A stretch of DNA of 11,525 nucleotides from CAZWTD01 sp964637345 (GTDB lineage: Bacteria > Patescibacteriota > Patescibacteriia > HK-STAS-PATE-3), in the NCBI GenBank assembly GCA_964637345.1, contig CAZWTD010000025.1:1-11525 (forward strand), read 5' to 3'. Below, in pieces: positions 1 to 5,068 of this stretch. A program made the position numbers and the translations under genes. Each line of letters starts with the position of its first letter. The stretch's first letter is position 1. The notes beneath the pieces were generated by a model. It worked only from the letters and a program-made list of their open reading frames with translations. It was not told the DNA's origin and ran no database searches.

Positions 1-75
1 TGTTCGTCCGATCACGGTGGTGCGCTAAGGCCAACCGCAACATCACACAAAACCGTTCTTCTCCCCACACTCCAC
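1..75 (+). other. Window edge: possible 3' end of an upstream gene, no full gene
   Basis: No complete gene is visible. One frame (3-29) reads VRPITVVR then TAA and could be the last codons of a gene that starts outside the window; another frame stays open to a TAG at 88-90. I cannot choose between them. Bases 55-66 (GTTCTTCTCCCC) are repeated exactly at 1229-1240, in the right arm of the hairpin that follows the first C39-like gene. The following CACACTC also resembles the 3' part of the two C39 leaders. Confidence 0.25.
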
Positions 76-115
76 GAAGCCCTTAATTAGTCACAACTGA
101 TTGAGGGCTTCTTTC
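76..115 (+). terminator. Rho-independent terminator-like hairpin
   Basis: Arms GAAGCCCTTAA (76-86) and TTGAGGGCTTC (101-111) pair over 11 positions with one G-T wobble, around a 14-base loop, followed by the pyrimidine tract CTTTCCTTT. It would end transcription of whatever gene lies to the left of the window. The T tract is interrupted, so strength is uncertain. Confidence 0.6.
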
Positions 116-127
116 CTTTGCTGGACA

Positions 128-238
128 ATGATGGGAATCCTACGACCAATCGTTGAGATGCACGGCGGAAATATTTGGGTGACGAGCGAGAGTGAGGGGA
201 AGGGGAGCGCCTTTGCATTTACGATTCCGGTGAAGTAG
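128..238 (+). pseudogene. Sensor histidine kinase C-terminal remnant
   Basis: This frame reads a typical end of the HATPase_c domain: IVEMHGGNIWV, then SEGKGSAFAF, then TIPVK and a TAG stop (236-238). These match the alpha-helix plus G2-box and final beta strand seen at the end of sensor histidine kinases. The rest of the kinase (H box, N box, G1 box) is absent: the frame closes at a TGA at 98-100, inside the terminator just upstream. It is therefore a broken gene fragment, not a short functional protein. Two further scraps of the same kind of tail occur at 4258-4299 and 4345-4359. A complete response regulator lies at 6848, but no intact kinase is in the window. Confidence 0.75.
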
Positions 239-263
239 GACAAAGTTGTTTCAATGCAATGTT

Positions 264-290
264 ACCCCGAGCCCTGTCGAGGGGTCTTTT
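264..290 (+). terminator. Terminator-like hairpin after the kinase remnant
   Basis: Arms ACCCC (264-268) and GGGGT (281-285) flank GAGCCCTGTCGA and are followed by CTTTT. The core CCCGAGCCCTGTCGAGGGG resembles the dispersed CCCGAG...CGAGGG palindrome at 4373-4389, which also follows a kinase-tail scrap. Confidence 0.45.
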
Positions 291-309
291 GTCTGTGTAT
301 AACCCCCCC

Positions 310-337
310 TTGACGGCCTAAAGCAGAGGCGTATCAT
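310..337 (+). promoter_or_regulatory. Promoter of first C39-like lipoprotein gene
   Basis: The -35 box TTGACG (310-315) and -10 box TATCAT (332-337) are separated by 16 bases. The second copy of the module has the same layout (TTGACA-16-TATTCT at 10939-10966). Transcription should begin near 344, where the sequence shared by both leaders (CAGAAGGTGGCGATC) starts. Confidence 0.7.
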
Positions 338-343
338 GATTGC

Positions 344-526
344 AGAAGGTGGCGATCTTCCATAGAGAAGTCGTCGCCGTTTTGTATACAGAACTGGCGC
401 GATCAGTCAGTGATTTTCCGCATTCCCAAATGGGCGGTTCGGGAGCGCGGAAAAGCCGGGCTCTGATAGCGGGAGAGAAGTCCTCTCCTCACACTCTCCA
501 AACGCTCTTTGATAAGGAGAATAACG
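344..526 (+). promoter_or_regulatory. Structured 5' leader, copy A
   Basis: A 5' UTR of about 180 bases, shared in order and structure with 10973-11174. Visible hairpins: P1, GGTGGCGA (348-355) with TCGTCGCC (371-378), capped by CTTC/GAAG; P4, GAGCGCGG (443-450) with CCGGGCTC (456-463), loop AAAAG, one G-G mismatch; P5, GGAGAG (472-477) with CTCTCC (483-488), loop AAGTC. Conserved unpaired stretches include GCCGTTTTGTAT after P1 and TTTCCGC near 415. Directly before the gene, CTCTTT (505-510) can pair with the Shine-Dalgarno AAGGAG (514-519). P4 and P5 differ in sequence from copy B but keep pairing, so the RNA structure itself appears to be selected. I do not recognise it as a known riboswitch class. 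Confidence 0.7.
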
Positions 527-1207
527 ATGGATCGGCGACGATTCCTCGGGGCGTGCGGACGGGGAGCCTTCCTCTTCGCCGCCGCGGGCTGTTCGAAGAT
601 GCTTCCGACGGAAGCGGGGCAGAACGGTGACCAAATCGACATTGGCCCCATACCACTGGGATACCCCCAGTACTCGTTCTCCCTGCCGATGCGTTGGATT
701 TGTCAATACGACCCTCCCGGAGATCGGGCAGGTACCAAGAACTGTGGACAGGCCTGTGGAGTGATGTTGGGCGGCTACTTCAACAACGGTTACGTCGAAC
801 CCTGGGTCATCACGGACGAGAACCACTATCTGGCAAACCGTTTCAACGATCCTCGTTACAACGATCCGAACGGATGGTATACGAATTTTACCGGACAGAA
901 CAGGCTCGGGACAATGCTCACCGAGTATCATGCCCTTCGGTACAGCGTCTACCACGGCAACGGTCCCGACGATGTTGTGATGGAGATGGTCCATGGCCGA
1001 CCGGTTATCTGCGGGGTAATGATCAATCAGGGCCGACTTGTTGATCACGGGGGACAGGCTCACTGGGTTCTCGCGGTTGGCTGGGATGGGCGGATCTTCC
1101 TGCATGACCCCGGTACGAAGGGCGGTCGCTACATCCGCTACTCCCTCGGTGACTTCGAGCGTTCCTGGGCAACCCAGGGAAAGGTCTATGTTCCTGTGTG
1201 GAAGTGA
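527..1207 (+). CDS. Tat-exported lipoprotein with C39-like (papain-fold) peptidase domain
   Basis: 226 residues from ATG 527, chosen because AAGGAG lies 7 bases upstream; an upstream TTG at 509 would bury that site. The N-terminus reads MDRRRFLG, a twin-arginine motif, then a hydrophobic run ending in FAAAGC, a lipobox with Cys22. Export by Tat as a lipoprotein is likely. After a short linker, the domain has the marks of the Peptidase_C39_2 family: NCGQACGVML with candidate nucleophile Cys73 and an upstream Gln60; GRPVICGV at 157-164; AHWVLAVGWDG with His179; LHDPG with Asp194; and a closing F-x-x-SW. Cys-His-Asp are all present, so it may be an active cysteine peptidase or amidase; the substrate is unknown. 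It stands alone behind its own promoter and long leader. A paralogue with a different signal peptide starts at 11175. Confidence 0.8.
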   Translation: MDRRRFLGACGRGAFLFAAAGCSKMLPTEAGQNGDQIDIGPIPLGYPQYSFSLPMRWICQYDPPGDRAGTKNCGQACGVMLGGYFNNGYVEPWVITDENHYLANRFNDPRYNDPNGWYTNFTGQNRLGTMLTEYHALRYSVYHGNGPDDVVMEMVHGRPVICGVMINQGRLVDHGGQAHWVLAVGWDGRIFLHDPGTKGGRYIRYSLGDFERSWATQGKVYVPVWK

Positions 1208-1215
1208 TAGAATAA

Positions 1216-1240
1216 GGGGAGGAGACAAGTTCTTCTCCCC
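1216..1240 (+). terminator. Strong hairpin after the C39-like gene
   Basis: Arms GGGGAGGAGA (1216-1225) and TCTTCTCCCC (1231-1240) form a 10-bp stem with one G-T wobble and a CAAGT loop. It starts 8 bases after the stop codon. No T tract follows (CTCAACCCC), so it may protect the 3' end or act with Rho rather than terminate alone. Stem and loop resemble hairpin P5 of the leaders (GGGGAG, loop with AAGTC, CTCCCC). Confidence 0.5.
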
Positions 1241-1272
1241 CTCAACCCCAAGAGTAGTTCCCTCAATAATCA

Positions 1273-1926
1273 ATGTATGGCATGAAGAAAATATACGTTA
1301 TAGGATTCGTTTTAACGGTCGTCGCGGTAGCTACTTTTTTTGTGGTACAACCTGAGGCTGGCCAAAATAAAGTGTCAAACAAAAATTCAGCGACGACGAC
1401 ACTCAAGGGTATTCGTTTTGTACAAAGCCAAAGCGGACTACTACTTTATACCAGCGATCACTTTCACTATACGATGCTCGTTCCTGAGTCGTTTAGCCAA
1501 TCGTTGGCTGAAAATGATGAGCGATATTATCCTGGCGTTTTAGAGACTATTGAGTTTCGAGAAATCAATACTACCACCAATCAGGATACAAATAGAGATA
1601 CGCCCGACGGTTTTAATACGTCCGGACAGAATTCCTTAACCCTACTGACATATCCTAATTCACAAGGCATTACTGCCCAAGACACTGATGCCTTTCAAGA
1701 ATGGTATGACACGTCCTTTAATGCGGAAGGCATAGAATCAGTCGATGAGGCGTTTCTTGGAGGAAAAAGCGTGCTCAATGTCGTTGTTGGAAATGGTATT
1801 GCGGGAGCGAAAGGGCGGAGCTATTTCATTTTTAGCAAAGAGTACATATTTGTGGTCTCATCGAACGATGTAGTGAAAAGCGTTATTGAGCAAATTGTCG
1901 GTTCGTTCACTCAGCTCGAGAGTTAG
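1273..1926 (+). CDS. Membrane-anchored extracytoplasmic protein of unknown function
   Basis: 217 residues from ATG 1273; ATG 1282 (MKKIYVIG) is an equally good start, and neither has a Shine-Dalgarno site. A single N-terminal hydrophobic segment (about residues 5-25) anchors or exports the protein. The rest is soluble and outside, with a Thr/Asn-rich stretch (about 97-117). The pattern HFHYTMLVPESF near the front and GRSYFIFSKEYIFVVSSN near the end recalls the PsbP-like 'fits-the-data' proteins often seen in CPR genomes, but I cannot name a family. Codon use is clearly more AT-rich than in the flanking C39 gene and the ATPase. It opens a run of three same-strand, single-span secreted proteins. 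Confidence 0.65.
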   Translation: MYGMKKIYVIGFVLTVVAVATFFVVQPEAGQNKVSNKNSATTTLKGIRFVQSQSGLLLYTSDHFHYTMLVPESFSQSLAENDERYYPGVLETIEFREINTTTNQDTNRDTPDGFNTSGQNSLTLLTYPNSQGITAQDTDAFQEWYDTSFNAEGIESVDEAFLGGKSVLNVVVGNGIAGAKGRSYFIFSKEYIFVVSSNDVVKSVIEQIVGSFTQLES

Positions 1927-1947
1927 CATAGAAGATAGATTGTATAT

Positions 1948-2475
1948 ATGACAAAACGATCACCAGTCATTCGATTCTCGATTATCATCGTCGTAACGGT
2001 TGCGCTAGCCTTTTTCGTACGCGAGCTATTCTACTTCCGCGAAGTCAACATGATGATTCTTCTGGCCAAGGTCGAGCAAACTGAACTCATTCAGCGATCG
2101 TCAATAATCGTTCGTGGAACCGTAGAGAAGCGAGCTGGAACGATCCGGCACTGGAATGATCAAGGCGAGTTAGGAGTCGACACGCGTTGGAAAATTCAGG
2201 TCAGTGAAGTCCTGAAAGGGAATTCTACGGAAGAAATAACCGTCCGGTCGGACGGTGGCCGCTACCTCCTCACGCACATCAGCGTAGAACCGACCGTGCA
2301 ATTCTCATCCGGCGAGTCGGTTTTGCTTTTTCTTGAACCGAACCCAGAGGGAGATTACCGCGTGGTGGGAAGTGTCCAGGGACACTTTACAATCAGCGGT
2401 GATCAGGCCGTTCAGCAGGAGACGGACGAAGCAAGACCTCTTGCTGAACTCGAAGCCTTAATTCGGACACAGTAG
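1948..2475 (+). CDS. Membrane-anchored protein with 'IVRGTV...VLKG...GG...GE.VLLFL' domain
   Basis: 175 residues from ATG 1948, 21 bases after the previous stop. Residues about 9-26 form a transmembrane anchor. The outer part follows a pattern I recognise from many uncharacterised secreted bacterial proteins: SSIIVRGTVE (51-60), then a beta strand ending in VSEVLKG (85-91), an ITVRSDGG turn, FSSGESVLLFL (113-123) and YRVVGSVQGHF. This suggests a small all-beta domain, role unknown. No Shine-Dalgarno is visible; TAGATT at 1936-1941 could be a -10 box six bases ahead of the ATG, but no -35 supports it. A strong terminator follows, so it closes the transcription unit begun at 1273. Confidence 0.7.
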   Translation: MTKRSPVIRFSIIIVVTVALAFFVRELFYFREVNMMILLAKVEQTELIQRSSIIVRGTVEKRAGTIRHWNDQGELGVDTRWKIQVSEVLKGNSTEEITVRSDGGRYLLTHISVEPTVQFSSGESVLLFLEPNPEGDYRVVGSVQGHFTISGDQAVQQETDEARPLAELEALIRTQ

Positions 2476-2480
2476 AGGAT

Positions 2481-2515
2481 ACTAAAACGCCGGATTCACA
2501 TTCGGCGTTTTTAGT
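2481..2515 (+). terminator. Rho-independent terminator
   Basis: Arms ACTAAAACGCCG (2481-2492) and CGGCGTTTTTAGT (2503-2515) pair almost perfectly with one bulged T around GATTCACATT; the T run lies in the right arm. The stem is symmetric (A-run left, T-run right), so it could work in both directions, though only plus-strand genes flank it. Confidence 0.85.
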
Positions 2516-2617
2516 TCAGTAGACTATACTGAAGGATGCAACAAGTGGCAGGATGGAACACTTCATACTAGTTGTACTATTGACCTAAACGGTACAGTAG
2601 AGGCCTGGCCAACATAA
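2486..2617 (+). pseudogene. Possible gene remnant (C-terminal fragment)
   Basis: One plus-strand frame is open from 2486 to a TAA at 2615-2617 and reads like real protein near its end (EGCNKWQDGTLHTSC, then TIDLNGTVEAWPT). It contains no ATG, GTG or TTG and starts inside the terminator, so it cannot be translated as it stands. Its stop overlaps the ATG of the next gene by one base. It may be a decayed gene end, or chance. Confidence 0.25.
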
Positions 2618-3102
2618 TGAATACTATTATGAATCTCAATCGAAGAATAATATTTATTGCGTCTGGAGTTGTGCTTCTTGTTACGGTGGTTCTTCTATCA
2701 ATACTGTTTATTCTCCCTTTGTTGCGGCGGACGTCGGTTAAACTCACGGTAGAAGTACCAAAAACCGCAAGCGTTGGTGAGGTGATCCCGCTTACGCTCC
2801 ACGTTCGAAATACTGGAGACCAATCGACCTTGCTCCGCCTTGCCGGGAAGCCCGAATACCAATTTGTCGTTACTCAGCTAGATGGGGCCGTTGTGCTTCA
2901 AACAACTCATGCAATTCAGGATATGTATGTCACAGAGGTGCTATTTCCTGGTGGCGAAAAAAAATATGAGATGAACTGGGATCAGAAAGATGATCAAGGA
3001 CGTCAGGTGCCTCCTGGTCATTATCGCGTACGTGGTTTTCTTTTCTTCACTGATCCGGCGTATTCGTTGCAGACATCTTGGGAAAGCATTGAACTACAGT
3101 AA
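2617..3102 (+). CDS. Membrane-anchored BsuPI-like (intracellular proteinase inhibitor) domain protein
   Basis: 161 residues from ATG 2617 (ATG 2629 is an alternative); no Shine-Dalgarno. Residues about 10-35 are a transmembrane segment. The rest is a beta-sandwich matching the BsuPI family pattern: LHVRNTGDQSTLLRL (56-70), YQFVVTQLDGAVV with the aromatic-x-hydrophobic and 'DG' turn, LFPGGEKKYEMNWDQ (109-123), and GHYRVRGFL near the end. BsuPI of Bacillus subtilis inhibits serine proteases, but the same fold is used widely for other roles, so inhibitor function here is only a possibility. It sits about 1.4 kb from a putative secreted cysteine peptidase and is exposed on the same side of the membrane. 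Confidence 0.65.
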   Translation: MNTIMNLNRRIIFIASGVVLLVTVVLLSILFILPLLRRTSVKLTVEVPKTASVGEVIPLTLHVRNTGDQSTLLRLAGKPEYQFVVTQLDGAVVLQTTHAIQDMYVTEVLFPGGEKKYEMNWDQKDDQGRQVPPGHYRVRGFLFFTDPAYSLQTSWESIELQ

Positions 3103-3353
3103 CGAGGCAATACTTCCGGTCGAGTCTAGAGGCATTTACATTGGCAATAATACCCGCAACTTTTTGGGAAAATGTCGTAAAATTTTGGATAATTTGTAGG
3201 CAATGATGCATCTTCGCCGACTTGTTCTCTTCGTTACTGTTGCCGTTTTTATCATCGGAGAAGGAAAAGAATTTTTATGAACGGGTTCGAACGAATTTTA
3301 CCTTCGAATTTAATCAGCTTCAACAGTATCTCTTAGAATAAACCAAGACATCT
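3103..3353 (+). other. AT-rich intergenic region with a micro-ORF and possible promoter
   Basis: A 25-codon frame (ATG 3203 to TGA 3280, MMHLRRLVLFVTVAVFIIG then a short tail) would make a tiny membrane peptide. It has no good ribosome site and may be a truncated signal-peptide remnant. TAGAAT (3334-3339) is a fair -10 box for the PHP gene and would give a 5' UTR of under ten bases, but no convincing -35 is present. TTGGGA...GATAAT near 3162-3191 is another weak promoter candidate. Nothing else is recognisable. Confidence 0.3.
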
Positions 3354-4223
3354 ATGTTTGATCTCCACTTTCATTCAACGCATTCAGACGGGAAGCTGAG
3401 CGTGGCCGAACTGGCTTCGACTGTACAAATGAAGGCGTTCTCACATTGCTCGCTGACGGATCATAATACCGTAGAAGGCATTCGAGAGCTTGAAGAGCGC
3501 CTCGCCGGTACGCCGACAAAAGTTATTCGCGGAGTTGAGTTGACGGCGAAATACGACGAGGACGAAGTTCATCTTTTAGCGTATGATTTTGAACTTGAGG
3601 CAATGGAGGCGCTCCTGAAAGAACGGAACGACTTGGTTCGAGGTCAAAAAAAGGAAGAGATGGCGCTGGCGATCGAATGTACGATCCGAGAGGGTCTTGA
3701 AATAACACCAGATTTATTTGTCAACGAAAAGCAGCCGGTTACGCTCACTACTGCGCTTGATATCTGCGAGAAGCCTCATAATCAAGAGCTTTTCCTCCGT
3801 CGTCACGGGAAGACGCTTACACCGGAAGAGTTTTTTTATACTTACCAAGCCCCAGGGAAGAGTTGCGCTGTTGTGAGGGCTGGCGTTACGATTGAGTGGC
3901 TTGTTGATCGTTTGTCAGGGCTCGTCCGTGACCTCATTATCGCTCATCCCTTTGTTTCCGTGAGCGTTGTGGCGAAAGCTCTGAATGAGGAACGTATTAG
4001 AGAAATACTAACGAGGGGTATTCACGGAGTTGAAGTCTATCACAACGATACGAGCCAGGATCAGATAGCGTTTCTTGAGACGCTTGTAAGAGAGCGTACG
4101 CTGAAGTATTCAGCCGGATCCGATTTTCACGGAAAACTGAAGAATACGCCGCTGGGGCAGTATGCCCTTGATAAGCCGCTCCCGAGTTTCCGGCTGACGA
4201 ATTTCGCATGCGAGTCCGTGTAG
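3354..4223 (+). CDS. PHP-domain phosphoesterase (YciV/TrpH, RNase AM-like)
   Basis: 289 residues. The N-terminus DLHFHSTHSDG supplies His5, His7 and Asp12, LTDHNT supplies Asp36-His37, GVEL supplies Glu62, and HLLAYDF supplies His73. A helical cap follows (about 82-190), then IIAHP with His198, GVEVYH and the final GSDFHG (Asp257, His259). This is the complete metal-ligand set of the PHP fold in the YciV/TrpH branch. Characterised members are 5'-3' exoribonucleases acting on short RNAs (RNase AM) or 3',5'-nucleotide phosphatases; which one applies here cannot be told from sequence. It is presumably cytoplasmic, with no signal peptide. No Shine-Dalgarno precedes the ATG. Length is typical of the family. 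Confidence 0.85.
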   Translation: MFDLHFHSTHSDGKLSVAELASTVQMKAFSHCSLTDHNTVEGIRELEERLAGTPTKVIRGVELTAKYDEDEVHLLAYDFELEAMEALLKERNDLVRGQKKEEMALAIECTIREGLEITPDLFVNEKQPVTLTTALDICEKPHNQELFLRRHGKTLTPEEFFYTYQAPGKSCAVVRAGVTIEWLVDRLSGLVRDLIIAHPFVSVSVVAKALNEERIREILTRGIHGVEVYHNDTSQDQIAFLETLVRERTLKYSAGSDFHGKLKNTPLGQYALDKPLPSFRLTNFACESV

Positions 4224-4257
4224 CCCCGAGCAAGGTAGTTGTTGTTCTTCATGAAAA

Positions 4258-4299
4258 GGAAAGGGGAGCACCTTTGCCTTCACTATTCCCGTGAGGTAA
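4258..4299 (+). pseudogene. Second histidine kinase C-terminal scrap
   Basis: This frame reads GKGSTFAFTIPVR and TAA, the final G2 loop and beta strand of a sensor kinase ATPase domain, and is closed upstream by TGA at 4252. It is close to the tail at 197-238 at both DNA and protein level. A third trace, ATTCCGGTGAAATGA (4345-4359, IPVK then TGA), lies 46 bases further on. All are too short to function. Confidence 0.6.
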
Positions 4300-4310
4300 G
4301 GATGAGCGTT

Positions 4311-4391
4311 GCCGGCGAAGCCGGATCCGGCTCTGCCGGATATGATTCCGGTGAAATGACCCGAAGGGTCATCCCGAGTCTTGCGAGGGAT
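4311..4391 (+). repeat. Cluster of short palindromes in the intergenic region
   Basis: AGCCGGATCCGGCT (4319-4332) is a perfect 14-base palindrome overlapping a TCCGG/CCGGA hairpin (4326-4340). ATGACCC-GAA-GGGTCAT (4356-4372) is a 7-bp hairpin, and ATCCC...GGGAT (4371-4391) is a further inverted repeat containing CCCGAGTCTTGCGAGGG. The 'GTCATCCCGAG...CGAGGGATCT' wording is a dispersed intergenic repeat seen in many bacterial genomes. Related forms occur near 265-285 and 10989-11012. Confidence 0.6.
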
Positions 4392-4428
4392 CTCTCAACC
4401 GCGAAACACACGAGACTAAGCCCTCCAT

Positions 4429-5001
4429 TTATTCTTGCAGAAGTTTTGTTTTTGCCTTCTCTAAGACCGATGCAGTAAAGGGCGTCCTTGAACTGTTCCA
4501 TTTCTCTACGATGCGTGATACTACCTCCATATTATAAAACCCCGACTTCTCCTCGTGTCGCAGCTGTGCGCGGTACCACGCAATCCCTTGTGTTTTTTTA
4601 AGAAAAAGATTATTGAGGGAGCGAACGACGTACTCCTCGACATTTTCCCTTGTCGTCTGGCTTTTGTATCCAGCCCCTATGAGTAAAGGTTTTGTTGTCG
4701 GGGAAAAGGCAATTTGAATTTGTTTTTTGAGAAGAATGTGAAGTAACTCGTGTCGTATCGTATTCCAGGGGAATGGGCGATCTGGGTGCGGATGGACACG
4801 TAGTGTTTTCATTATTTTTCCATGCGCAGCTCGACCACCTCCGATTGGAAGTTTGGGATCGACAAAAACCTTTATACTCACGGTAAGAGGAAGATCTTCC
4901 CAGCGCAAGATTGTAATAGCCTCTCGTAGCGTTTTCTTAAGTCGAGATAGAAAAGCGCGTTGCGATATTCCCCGAGGTGCTTTTCCTGATATTGAAATCA
5001 T
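4429..5001 (-). CDS. Small HExxH protein, putative zinc metallopeptidase
   Basis: 190 residues from ATG 5001 (MISISGKAP). The frame is open 42 codons further upstream, but a well-placed extended -10 box sits just ahead of this ATG and a terminator stem lies in the extension, so the short start is preferred. The key motif is RHELLHILL with His84-Glu85 and His88, the HExxH zinc-binding and catalytic motif. About 30 residues later ENVEEYVVR (119-127) offers glutamates that could be the third ligand, as in gluzincin-like or SprT-like small proteases. There is no signal peptide, so it is probably cytoplasmic. No family name can be assigned from sequence alone. Confidence 0.7.
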   Translation of the reverse strand: MISISGKAPRGISQRAFLSRLKKTLREAITILRWEDLPLTVSIKVFVDPKLPIGGGRAAHGKIMKTLRVHPHPDRPFPWNTIRHELLHILLKKQIQIAFSPTTKPLLIGAGYKSQTTRENVEEYVVRSLNNLFLKKTQGIAWYRAQLRHEEKSGFYNMEVVSRIVEKWNSSRTPFTASVLEKAKTKLLQE

Positions 5002-5007
5002 ATGGAA

Positions 5008-5016
5008 AGTGTAGCA
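5008..5016 (-). promoter_or_regulatory. Extended -10 promoter giving a leaderless mRNA
   Basis: On the minus strand TGCTACACT reads as an extended -10 (TG-n-TACACT). Six bases separate the hexamer from the ATG at 5001, so transcription should start at or next to the A of the start codon. No good -35 is seen, as is usual for extended -10 promoters. The gene also has no Shine-Dalgarno site. Confidence 0.5.
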
Positions 5017-5024
5017 TATCGAAG

Positions 5025-5051
5025 GCCCCGCCGTTGAGTGTACGGCGGGGC
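5025..5051 (-). terminator. GC-rich hairpin after the radical SAM gene
   Basis: Perfect 10-bp stem (GCCCCGCCGT at 5025-5034 with ACGGCGGGGC at 5042-5051) and a 7-base loop, 17 bases downstream of the stop of the minus-strand radical SAM gene. No T tract follows on either strand, so it may be a weak or Rho-assisted terminator. Confidence 0.55.
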
Positions 5052-5068
5052 TAGAAAGCGAGCGATGT

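Noticed and set aside
344..526. Known riboswitch (for example cyclic-di-GMP class I, which also has GGGACGCAAAGCC-like loops)
   Set aside because: The order of stems and the invariant loop and receptor sequences of that class are not present; the resemblance is limited to a GGGAGCGC-AAA segment.
340..630. Plus-strand frame of 96 residues across leader copy A
   Set aside because: The region is conserved as RNA structure with length changes and an insertion in copy B, not as a reading frame.
407..1273. 288-residue minus-strand open frame opposite the first C39-like gene
   Set aside because: It is antisense to a gene with a signal peptide, catalytic motifs and ribosome site. Its translation has no domain or signal, and it crosses a promoter, leader and hairpin.
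3203..3280. 25-residue membrane micro-protein
   Set aside because: No usable ribosome site or supporting context; mentioned only as part of the intergenic region.
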